The notes under the pieces are model-generated. The model was not told where the DNA came from and did not search any database. It was given only the letters and a program-made list of their open reading frames with translations. Shown piece by piece: positions 24,901-35,017 of a stretch of 64,000 nt of DNA. The DNA comes from Bugulina stolonifera (Eukaryota; Bryozoa; Gymnolaemata; Cheilostomatida; Bugulidae): positions 13,960,501-14,024,500 of the forward strand of contig OW285190.1 of assembly GCA_935421135.1 (NCBI GenBank), read 5' to 3'. Every line of letters starts with the position of its first letter. Positions within the stretch are counted from its first letter, which is position 1. Made by a program: the position numbers and the translations under genes.

Positions 24901-26889
24901 GGAAGTGTTCAATAAGATTATGCTGTTGAAACAACTTCAAAATTACATTGAATAGAGCTCTACCATTGGATGCTTTCTCCAGAGCAAATACATCAAAGGA
25001 CCAGTCTGATATCTTTGAGAGAAGACACTGTAAATTTAATAGAAATGAAAATAATAAAAATTATAATTGTTTTAAGCCAACATACAAAACATGTGTATTG
25101 TGAAGTTGTCTACCACTGACGTTCTTGAAGTTGTGTTCTCTGTCTTACCTTTGTCTGTGAGTTATAAACGTCATCCAAAAGACTGCTGTCTCTAGGACCA
25201 AGATTTCTCAATCTTCTATTTCTCCTCATACTTGTTTTCCTGTTTTTATGCCTCATGCTGGAGGATCTTCCTGACTGTCTGTGTTGGGAGGCTGTGTTGG
25301 CACTACTTTTGTGACATGCTCCACCTAAAATCAGGTTGGAATATTGCCAATTATCAGTAATATAAATAGTAATCATCACCATTTAGGCTCTGTCTACTCA
25401 GAAAAATAGTTTTATGCCTTCAAGCCGACCATTAATGGGATGAGTTATGAAGCTAATAGATGTTAACATAGGTACCCTTTAGAAACGTTACAGGCATGTA
25501 TATTAAAATTCTATTCCCGCTACATAACACTGTAATTGTAGGCTATCATGTGCAGTACAATGTGTTTTACATAACCATCATGCCAAGTCTAAAATTGCAA
25601 TTGACCTTTCCGTCAATGATTAATAACTAGATTTTATGTGCCACTGTTCTAAATCCCCCTGTGGCTTAAATATCTTTACTAATGACGCACATTGCATGTT
25701 CAAATGCATTTAGACTATGCAATTCTTCACCTGCGAATTTGTGCTGTACAGCGTTGAATAGGGGGAATGAAACTAGATGCATTGCTTAGCATGATCTATG
25801 TTCTTCTAGTGAACAATAAGTGTACAATCAATCAAGCAATTTCAATTTATGGTTATTGTGGTTAAATCAAGTTCGAAATGGTATTAACTCAAGACAGTCT
25901 TGAGGACAATCGACTTATAAAAAATCTTTGATCAATGATATTCAAAGAAGACCACGAAAGTATAGGGATATCATCAAATAAGAAAGCTAAGAACCACATT
26001 GTAAGTTCTATGCTAAACAAATATGTGTCAAGAGTCAGCTAAGTATTAGTGAAATTTATTATGGACTTATACAACATAATATGTCCTAATGCCAGTAGAA
26101 AATTTTAGCTAATAGTTCAAGACAGGTTTACAGTTCGACAGAATCCTATCTTTATACCTGCTTGACTACATGATGTTGACAAGAGATAAAGAAGTATTAA
26201 TAACTTACCCATTTCTAAAAGTGTAGACTTTGCTAACATGTCCAATTCAGCAGTCAGAGAGGTGTTGTTGGTCGTATCACTGTCAGCTATAAACACAATA
26301 ATAATTATGTTTAGCAAAATCAGTGACTAGATATATCTGTTGACAAGCCAATATGTCTTTTAGGTTGAACCAGGACCCTATTCAAACAATGTACTTCCCG
26401 CACAAGTTGAAACATAAAATACACGTTGATATGTCTTATAGTTTAAACACTCTTGAGACCAGACTTGGCAGCTAGTTTCTAATCAAGTGCCTACTCTACT
26501 CTAAGCCAAAGGCACTACTGTTTGTATAGGATCTTTTGTTAATATTGAATCGGCATACAATATGCTGTTAAACTGACAATGTTTAATTATTTCTCCTTTA
26601 CAAGTCGTAGTCAATTGACGTCATACTAGGTATTGATTTTTGAATAACATTACTAATAACAAATAATTTATTTCTCAATGCTAAATTTGCTGCATCAATT
26701 TTAATTCAGTGGCAAAATTTCACAAAACATTTCCTTGAAAATTATGTAAAAACACATGGTTGATTATACAATAATCATGTTAACGTCAGCACAATTACCT
26801 GCGCTGCTATCGTTGGGGTTATTCAAAGTTGATACCCTGCTTACAGCTTGTCTTGCAGTTACTGGGGTACTGTAGGGAAACATTCCCAT
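21954..26889 (-). CDS. PDE7: PDE7-type high-affinity cAMP 3',5'-phosphodiesterase (9 exons)
   Basis: Coding exons, in order of translation: 26889-26799, 26286-26209, 25324-25149, 25027-24868, 24228-24131, 23915-23784, 23646-23410, 23045-22868 and 22501-21954. All have GT/AG ends and matching phases, giving 565 aa. The protein hydrolyses cAMP. The catalytic domain starts at about [13 protein letters not shown] and carries the class I PDE metal-binding signatures: [13 protein letters not shown] (exon 5), [11 protein letters not shown] (exon 6), [10 protein letters not shown] (exon 7) and [10 protein letters not shown] with FFTQGDIER (exon 8). Wording in [14 protein letters not shown] and [10 protein letters not shown] matches PDE7A/B rather than PDE4 or PDE8. 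The N-terminal ~100 residues are Ser/Arg-rich and poorly conserved, and alternative first exons are common in the family. The unique C-terminal ~150 residues in the last exon are Ser/Thr-rich and possibly regulatory. Confidence 0.93.
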
Positions 26890-29800
26890 TACGATCCAGT
26901 GAATATATATCCGTTTAGATATCGAGATGATTCGATATTGTCAGCTCCTGCAGTAAAGATTACTGTTGTTCAATCGCTTACTATTTCGCCTTAGCTGTAG
27001 GTAAGCCAATGGCACGTCAAGACTTTCTATTGGTAACTCCAAATTATTTCTGATGCTCCTGCCAAGAGACCTCTGCTTTTATACTACAACCAATGATAAT
27101 ATACTGTATATTATCATTGCTACAACTAAGATTTCGATATCTACTACAAATAATATGTGTATAGATAAGGTGGGGGTGTGGCTTAGTTTCACAGTTCAAT
27201 GCAGCCTTCTGCACACACATACGAAGCATAACAACCAATAGCAGACAACTCTTGTTGTCACTATTACAATCGACGACATATCTATAGTCCAACACCAACA
27301 CATTGTGTATTTCACATTTGCTGGAATTGGAAGTACCAAGGGTGACATAGAGAAATAGTGTTATAACTTTAAATATATTAATATTTAATACTATATTAAT
27401 AATATATTAACGGTAACGTAATTCAACAGATTCAGATTGCTAATCAATAAATCGATAAAAATGACTTTGGTGAATTCCTGAAATGGTACAAGCCCATTTC
27501 TCAAGCATAGTAGTGACCATTATACTACAAAATTACTAACAAAACTGTAGCTACTGCTAACTAAAGTCAATTATGAAACTTGCATGAATTATTGTTGTCT
27601 CTTAAGGAGAATAGTAAAATATTGTGTGGGCAGCTTCTTGAAAATTGCTGTTGCATATCAAGTAGGATAATAACTTTGTTTTCCAGTTTTGAAAAATCAG
27701 TCAACACTCGACTCGTTGTGGAAATGAAGGTCTTAGACATAAACAAGATCAGACTAAAATATTTGTACTATGGCCTACATGTATATTGTACAGTTCTATT
27801 ATATTGTTTAGGCCTAATATACACAAGATAAGATGATGTGATAATATCCAATAAATATTTATTACTTTATCAAAGCAATGATTTTCTCAAGACCTTTCTT
27901 GTCTTTGTGTCTATGTTTTCCCATGATATTGCTTTTTATTGATAAATCACCACTTACACATAGGCCTGCTACCACCATAAGGTTTGATGTTAATAATACT
28001 TTCATTGAACTGCTAAAAAATGCAAAAACACTGCTGAAGCAATAAAACACCTAGTTCGATATTATGTTAGGCCTACTACAGCCAAATACCTACTAGTGTT
28101 TACCTTATGGATGGAATAAATGAACCTTCAATATAATTTTATCTAGTGTAAATGTGGGGTAAATCTCCCAGTTGTGCACTACAAATGTATCAGTCACTTT
28201 ACATAATTTGCAAATCTACAAGGTATAGGTCGAAACATCAGTCGGGCAGCCTACAAAGCAACATAATTCTTGCATACGAGTATATGCAAGAAGCAATATA
28301 TTGTCTCTCCTTGCAATGATTTCTTACCAATGAAAAATAGCAAAACATACGATGTAGGAGAAGGAGGCATTCCCAGAAGGGAGTTGTTTCATGTGGCTTG
28401 AATTGTATTATCAAGATTGCAGCAGCCTGTGTTTGTATTCCCATACAGTGTGGGTTGTGTGTTTGTTATTCCACAGTCTTACTACATCCTGGTCTAGGTT
28501 GAGAAACCACAGAATATTGGATTCTATTTAGGCGTAATTACAAGAATGGTTTGTGCTGACCAAAACACACTGAGTTGTAGTGATTCCATTTATTATTTGT
28601 CAAGCAGCTCAAATTCATTTCACCACAAATGGACAACAGATTTTGAAGAATGGATATTATATGTGTACATGTAGCCAACCTTCTTACTGTCAATAATTCG
28701 CACAATAATAGATGGATAATGGTAACAGTTACAACTTTTACGACATCACGCCACACCACATTATCTCACTAAGCACACTGTGTCATCATGCAGTAACGTT
28801 ATCTTCACCAATAAATACGCACTGTAGATGTTTACCATGTAAACTGTACACAGAAAACTGATAACAGTTATTGTAATCTCATTACGATCAAAGAGGTGCA
28901 ACACATGATAAATACTGTCTACACAAACTCAAGAGATTGGTTTTCATTTTGTAAAGCAAATAGAGTTATTCCGATGTGATATCATACAGAGAGACTTGTT
29001 TTCCTTCCACATATCGATTATTGTAATTGTTTTGCTGTGGTATAATGCATCAATATTTACACGTTCTGGTGTAGTGTGTACTACTTGTACACCAAGAGAG
29101 GTGTTTACAACAATTAGGTCACCAGATGTCTACAATATCCTGATTCTGATGGTATCTCTAGTACATTTACAATATAAATTGGCAACCCAAGCAATGCCTA
29201 TAGAATTGTATTCATTCAAGGTGCCTGAATACTACAATGCCCTAATGTATTTTTATTACTCAGTTTATAAATAAGTATTATGTAGGCTTATAATATGCTG
29301 TAGTTTTTATTTTTAATTCAATACCATCTATAAATAGAATTAATATGACATTTAGAATAAAAGTATTTTTTGTAAACAAATTTTCTTTTGTAACTCATAA
29401 CTCTACATTATATAAATATAAATATAGATGTCCTATGTGCATGAATGGTAATGGGTTTACATTAGAGTATTACGACACCACAACAACAATCAAGGTAGTA
29501 ATTATGTATGCTAGTCAGTGTTCACCTTTGCATTTTCTATTTCCTTGTCAATAGCTTAATTTATGCAGAAAAGTAAAATCTGAATGGCAGATGACAGATA
29601 TATATATATAGGCTATATTATAATCACGTCTGCCACCATAATATATAACATATACACACAGTTGGCACAAAAATACGAAATTATACTAGTGAATATCTAA
29701 ATAACCAACTTTAGACAGACGGCAACCAAACAAAACATACTTAATGAGATACTTACATATTGATAGTGGGCTCCACCATGTATGTTTATTGTTCATTGGA

Positions 29801-30584
29801 TACCTGCATAATTTATCATAAATATCCTTAAATCGTCATTATTGAATTAATAATAGTATTATTTTGTGTTTAACAGGTAGGTTGTTGATCAGTTGTTGAA
29901 TTATATTGATATACATGTACAATATAGTTACTAATATTCTCCAAAGGGTATTGAACCTAACACAATCCCACACCTTGTAAATACCAGCATACAACAAATT
30001 GAGTAGCTTACCTACTACTTTATTATATAATATATATATAATTCAATAATTGCTCAGTATTATTTCTAATTTATATGATTTTTATGTATCTGATAATGTA
30101 GATTAGCAGTGCACAATCATATACATAAAGATGATATCAATTACACAGCTGCAACTGTGAGCTGTAAGGATTATGTAACATCAATGAGTATTTTCAGCAA
30201 ATGAGGTCAAGGTGCAGGGACTACCATCACTTCCTATGAATCAGAGGCTGATATCAGTTATGATATAATATGGTACACAGGCTATTGACCTGCACACAAA
30301 CATACCTGTAGCATACAAGTTGTTATTAAACTAAATAGGAAATGAAACTAAATGCAGAAGTGGCCATTGACCCATGTAGATGCATAAACTGATTATTGTG
30401 AAGAACAGACTTACTGTAAATATAATAACAGAAATTAAATTAACTAAACTTATTTTCCTATCAAACTGGTAGACGAGTCATCGACCTATATGTAGTCATG
30501 TTTCCCCAATACCTCACTTTTGCTTGTATTGTGTACAGCATCCATGCCATAATACAATAATGAATTTCCATGTTGCATAGAGGT

Positions 30585-30800
30585 CAGCATGGGGTTATAT
30601 AAGGCTCTGTAACCAAAGCAGTGTAGGTCAACCTCTGTGACCTGGTGTGCTATGGGTCATGGCTTTAGGTCAGATCAGTCTGGGCCAATTTAGCAGTCAA
30701 ATTCCTGTGGTCAGCAGTTCATGTGTAGGCCACAGGCACAGCAGGCCCTTTCACTGATGAGTCATTCTTCTAACCATTGGGGTCATGAACCAACCACACT
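30585..30800. promoter_or_regulatory. Possible regulatory patch: AGGTCA half-site cluster with TATATAAG
   Basis: Within about 220 bp there are several nuclear-receptor-type half sites: AGGTCAGC near 30581; GTAGGTCA and a facing TGACCT about 7 bp apart near 30625-30645; GGGTCATGG then TTAGGTCAG near 30653-30675; and GGGTCATGAACC near 30780. A TATATAAGG lies near 30596. The hexamers are seen directly. Any role as a hormone-response region or promoter is inference, and no downstream gene was recognised. Confidence 0.25.
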
Positions 30801-30969
30801 AAACAGCTAATTGTTAGTAAATAACTTTATAAGTAGGCTATGGGCCTGCAATGGTTTATATTTACACTATACTGTGTGTCCGTCCACCACACTAGCAGCA
30901 AACAAACAAGGGAATATTTTCAAATTTGTAACCGAGATCCCCTAATTCTGTTTATTGGAACTTACATGT

Positions 30970-31053
30970 AGGCTACAATTCACTTGTAAATACACAGGTT
31001 ACAATTTACTTGTAAATTTATAGGGTACAATTTACTTGTAAATATATAGGCTA
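30970..31053. repeat. Three-copy ~27-bp tandem repeat
   Basis: Three consecutive imperfect copies of a unit containing TACAATTTACTTGTAAAT followed by an A/T run and GG. Short intergenic minisatellite. Confidence 0.75.
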
Positions 31054-32104
31054 CAAGGGGAGGTTCATCACCAAGGCTAAAGTGTTACTACTTGACTTGA
31101 CTCAAGTCTAATTAACAACACAAGAGCTCAGTGTAAAATCATAAATTGCGTGATGTTATACATTAGCTGAGTGCAGGGAAATATTGGCTAGGTAAAGAAG
31201 TAATTATTTCCCTCCATTATTTGCTCACATTACAATTATTATTCAGTTGGTTGGCTGAATAGCGGAAACATTGGACGAAAGTGGTACAAAGTATATCAGC
31301 AAAATTACATAGTGTATTATCCATCAAAGTCATAGAGGTGTAGAAAATTAATTAATATGCTTGGTAGTTTTGGGTTTTGTCTCCCCAATACATACATACA
31401 AAAATTGAATCTAATATGGGCCCAGTGGTCATAAGTAATAATGTTTTTCCTTTATAATACAAACATTCACAGACAAACACTAGTATGGGATGTAACTTGG
31501 TAGTAAAGTGTGTCACATATACACTGTACATGTACATTTAGCTGAGTCTAGCAGATACTGTTGTCTAATTAAAAATGCAAATGAGGCTGTATTTGTAGGT
31601 TTTGAGTTCAAATCAATAAAGTGTACCAGACCACAACTTATATCATATCCTTATTTGTAAAGGAAAGCAAGCATCTATGGACAACCTGTACATTGTATGC
31701 CAGCACAGCTTCACAATAAACACTAAACGTTTGAAAAATTCCTAACAGTTTACAGCCTACTAGTGAATGTTTAAGAAATCCTAATAATTATCTCATTGTT
31801 TTGGATGGTGCCTTGGATCCTGTGGCCACCATGATGTCAGAGTGGCAGTTTATATTCTGTGGGAAGACTAAGTTTTTCACAGAAGCATTGTATTCTTAGT
31901 AATGTTCACATCACAAACATGAGTATACACAAACTATCTTACTGGTAGTTGTTGTTTGAATAAATATACCTGAAAGTCTAGATTGGATGGTCTATTTCAT
32001 ACTTCAGATGTGGTTAGTGTCAAAAGGTTTTTGGCAATTCACTGTCCTAATTGATTTTTAGAAAGAGTCATAACAGTTTTATACCCTGACACATGAGAAC
32101 ATCT

Positions 32105-32110
32105 TTTATC
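32105..32110. repeat. Left target-site duplication of Polinton 1
   Basis: TTTATC immediately before the terminal AGTAGTATAG. The same hexamer follows the other terminus at 42853-42858. Six-base duplications are the Polinton hallmark. Confidence 0.95.
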
Positions 32111-32481
32111 AGTAGTATAGTCAGTGCACTTCTAGACAGACACGCACTCATTGACCCCTGTTTTCAACCAATCACAAGCCGGTATTTCCGATTTCAACCA
32201 ATCACAGAAGAGCACAAAAATTTTGCACACGACCTTGCCAAGGTCACCCCAAAATCCCCCCTTCTGATTGGTCGAAAAAACATTTGCACACTTGACCCCG
32301 AACCCGGCCACGACCCCTTCCCTTCCTCCTTCCCACCCTCCTCCCCTCCCCCTCCCCCACCTCCCACTCCTCCCTCCTCCCCGCCACCGCCCTCGTCCCG
32401 TCCGCGCCACCGCCGTCGCCGCCGCCGCCACCGCCGCCCTCACCACCGCCGCCGCCGCCGCCACCACCACCGCCCTCACCA

Positions 32482-32512
<31 letters not shown>

Positions 32513-32831
32513 CGCCACCACCACCACCGCCGCCACCACCACCACCGCCACCGCCGCCGCCGCCGCCACCACCACCACCACCACCGCCGCCGCCGCCGCC
32601 GCCATCACCGTCATCACCGCCACCCCTCCTCCGCCGCCGCCCACCCTCCCCCCCCGCAACCCCCACTCACCCGAACGACCAATCGTTTGAGGCGGTCAAG
32701 CCGCGTCCGCCCACGTTGCGTGCGGCGCCGACCGTACACGTGGAGGCGACGCCGGTGCCCCGTATCCACCGGGCCAAGCGACTAGGCAGCGGCCCGCCGC
32801 CCATTCCGAGTTCCACTGGGGTGGGACTATA
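32111..32831 (+). repeat. Left terminal inverted repeat of Polinton 1
   Basis: 721 bp, the inverse of 42139-42852. The outer ~150 bp are unique and contain two CCAATCA-type direct repeats (near 32167 and 32195). The inner part is a strongly strand-biased C-rich tract of CCG/CCA/CCT triplets (about 32330-32650). The inner border ends at GGGGTGGGACTATA. The triplet tract yields long low-complexity ORFs in all frames; these are not genes. Confidence 0.95.
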
Positions 32832-33129
32832 ATGTAATATATTAAATTGTTTAGCCTCCCTATAAAAATATATAGTAGTAGGGTGTGAGTTATTTTTTAG
32901 CTTGATAGCATTTTATACAATAAACACTTCACAATTGCTGCCAATTACTCCATTTAACACTAACCTTATGTTCTACTTGTTGACATCTCTGATCAGGCAC
33001 TGACTAGTAGGTAGCTGTCTCTGTTTACTCTCACTCTGTTGACTAGAGGCTGATTGTTCATACTGCTAGAGTGAGAAACTTATACCTTAAATAGTAGTAT
33101 TCAGTGGGCGGAGTCTAACCATTTCCCCA

Positions 33130-33867
33130 CCCCGATGTGAATCCGAAGCCTCCCGATGTGAATCCGAAGCCTCCCGATGCACCCCGATGTGAATCCGAAG
33201 CCTCCCGATGCACCCCGATGTGAATCCGAAGCCTCCCGATGCACCCCGATGTGAATCCGAAGCCTCCCGATGCACCCCGATGTGAATCCGAAGCCTCCCG
33301 ATGCATCCCGATGTGATTCCGAAGCTTCCCGATGCATCCCGATGTGATTCCGAAGCTTCCCGATGCATCCCGATGTGAATCCGAAGCTTCCCGATGCATC
33401 CCGATGTGATTCCGAAGCTTCCCGATGCATCCCGATGCATCCCGATGTGATTCCGAAGCTTCCCGATGCATCCCGATGTGTCAATTCACATCGGGATGCA
33501 TCGGGATGCATCGGGAAGCTTCGGAATCACATCGGGATGCATCGGGAAGCTTCGGAATCACATCGGGATGCATCGGGAAGCTTCGGAATCACATCGGGAT
33601 GCATCGGGAAGCTTCGGAATCACATCGGGATGCATCGGGAAGCTTCGGATTCACATCGGGATGCATCGGGAAGCTTCGGAATCACATCGGGATGCATCGG
33701 GAAGCTTCGGAATCACATCGGGATGCATCGGGAAGCTTCGGATTCACATCGGGATGCATCGGGAAGCTTCGGAATCACATCGGGATGCATCGGAAGGCTT
33801 CGGATTCACATCGGGATGCATCGGGAGGCTTCGGATTCACATCGGAAGGCTTCGGATTCACATCGGG
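33130..33867. repeat. Head-to-head array of 31-bp repeats (giant hairpin) inside Polinton 1
   Basis: The left arm (33130-33480) has tandem 31-bp units of the form CCCGATGTGATTCCGAAGCT + TCCCGATGCAT. The right arm (33487-33867) has the same units inverted. The six bases TCAATT form the centre. Each unit holds the palindromes ATGCAT and GAAGCTTC. Both outer ends carry the same shortened ~21-bp unit and C/T-variant units, so the whole array was duplicated as an inverted copy. Because 31 is not a multiple of 3, every frame stays open and six long spurious ORFs arise. Confidence 0.95.
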
Positions 33868-33918
33868 TCACATTGGGATTGGATAAAAAAAAGGGAGGAG
33901 TCAAGAAATGAGCAGTTG

Positions 33919-33924
33919 TATAAA
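33919..33924 (+). promoter_or_regulatory. TATA box for the plus-strand 86-aa ORF
   Basis: TATAAA followed by GGGAGAG, 84 bp before the ATG at 34008, with no intervening ATG in a better context. This is the only plus-strand gene of the element and would be transcribed away from the hairpin array. Confidence 0.55.
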
Positions 33925-34007
33925 GGGAGAGTGGGATCACAGTCTCAGCATTCAAAGTTCACCACATCACTACTGTACAGCTACACTACTACAATAGTAC
34001 ATTATCA

Positions 34008-34268
34008 ATGGATACTGACAACATAGTACAAAACCAAGAAGAGTTATTTGCGGGCTTAACGGACTCACAAATGGATGGAATTATTGAGGAAGAAGAGTGC
34101 AGTCAGAAGAGGAAAGAAGAGGTGGATGCGTTAAAAGAGGCACGGAAGAAGGGGAAAATAATAGGAGTGGGGAGTCCTGCCCGAAAGGATCTTTCTAACA
34201 TGGTGGACTCTCCGTCCTCCCCGGAGCGGGCCTCGGATAGGGGCGAGACCACAACAACCCATGGATGA
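34008..34268 (+). CDS. Small acidic/charged Polinton protein, function unknown
   Basis: 86 aa with no family recognised. The N-terminal half is acidic (EEEECSQ), followed by a basic KEARKKGK patch and a Ser/Pro-rich tail (SPSSPERASDRGE). It is the only gene of the element read from the plus strand. It has its own TATA box and a poly(A) hexamer at 34342-34347, so it is probably expressed as a separate unit. The composition suggests a disordered regulatory or nucleic-acid-associated protein, which is inference only. Confidence 0.55.
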   Translation: MDTDNIVQNQEELFAGLTDSQMDGIIEEEECSQKRKEEVDALKEARKKGKIIGVGSPARKDLSNMVDSPSSPERASDRGETTTTHG

Positions 34269-34315
34269 GTATTATTCCAAGATAGAAAAGATGCAGCTTT
34301 CTTCAGTAGTATTGT

Positions 34316-34347
34316 TTTATTACGAAGATAAATAGAGAAAAAATAAA
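34316..34347. terminator. Overlapping poly(A) signals for convergent Polinton transcripts
   Basis: AATAAA on the plus strand at 34342-34347 follows the 86-aa ORF. TTTATT at 34316-34321 is AATAAA for the minus-strand capsid/protease transcripts. The two signals lie in the ~215-bp gap between converging genes, as in compact DNA virus genomes. Confidence 0.5.
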
Positions 34348-34482
34348 AGAATCAAGAATCAAGCAGAAATCTAAAAAGCAAAGAAAAAAAAAAGAATGCA
34401 GGTAAGATAAAAACTATTGGTCTCTTTTTTTTTAGTTATAGTAGTATAAAAACGAATTATAAGTAAGGTGAAGTATTTCTCT

Positions 34483-35010
34483 CTAGTCAAAGTGAAAAGG
34501 TGAAAAAAGCATAATATTGTTTACATGCGTTGTGAGTGGGAAAGTATTATTTCTTTTATTATAGTATAAACGTTGAAATAGAGCTCTTATAGAATGATCT
34601 CGAACTCTTCCTTCTACTCTGCTTAGCCGTGTAATTATTCCCTCCATACTCCACCCTCGAGCTCGAAGGAGACAGAACAAGATGCAGTAGTCTCCACACA
34701 CGTTAGTACTCTCTTCTTGTAGACACTCTCCATTCCATACTATTGGTATTCCCCATTGTTGTAACATCTTACCCACATCAGGATAAATAGAAGGGGGGAG
34801 ACCATAGGAGTCGAAATACTCTATTTCTTTTCCATTCGAAAAAACAGAGATCCAATGCTCGCCACTTTTCTCACTTGTTTGAGTGTTGAAAACAAAAGAT
34901 CCAGATGGGGAGAAGGAGTCTAAGAAGTGATCCCTTGGCATAACTCCTCTAAAGGAGGTTGATGAGAGTTTATCATCAGATAGAATATTCGAGATTGAGA
35001 ATGTATCCAT
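34483..35010 (-). CDS. PRO: Adenain-like cysteine protease (Polinton PRO)
   Basis: 175 aa of the C5/Ulp1-fold protease family that matures capsid proteins in adenoviruses and Polintons. Catalytic triad candidates are His52 (GEHW), Asp67 (EYFDSYG) and Cys105 (NVCGDYC), with the oxyanion-hole Gln98 seven residues before the Cys, the same spacing as in adenain. It lies directly downstream of the major capsid gene with an 8-bp gap. The frame is intact. Substrates are presumably the neighbouring capsid and core proteins. Confidence 0.9.
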   Translation of the reverse strand: MDTFSISNILSDDKLSSTSFRGVMPRDHFLDSFSPSGSFVFNTQTSEKSGEHWISVFSNGKEIEYFDSYGLPPSIYPDVGKMLQQWGIPIVWNGECLQEESTNVCGDYCILFCLLRARGWSMEGIITRLSRVEGRVRDHSIRALFQRLYYNKRNNTFPLTTHVNNIMLFSPFHFD

Positions 35011-35017
35011 TTTTTTT

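Larger units (their letters stand above)
26890..32104. other. 5' flank of PDE7 and intergenic region, no gene seen
   Basis: About 5.2 kb with no exon I can support. ORFs up to 92 codons lack conserved motifs and fit chance in AT-rich DNA. It contains short AT palindromic runs near 27370-27410, a three-copy repeat at 30970-31053 and a cluster of AGGTCA-type half sites at 30585-30800 (both listed separately). It ends at the Polinton target duplication. Confidence 0.45.

Noticed and set aside
32132..32785. Long ORFs rich in Arg/His, Ala/Val or Gly (and mirror images at 42138-42831)
   Set aside because: They are products of the CCN/GGN triplet tract in the Polinton TIRs; every frame stays open, and they occur in both inverted copies.
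33130..33867. CRISPR array
   Set aside because: Units are contiguous with no unique spacers, are inverted about a centre, and lie in a eukaryotic transposon.
33087..34026. Six overlapping ORFs of 117-186 codons with MHREASESHRDASG-type periodicity
   Set aside because: The 31-bp satellite has no stop in any frame; periodic peptide is an artefact of the DNA repeat, and both strands code equally.
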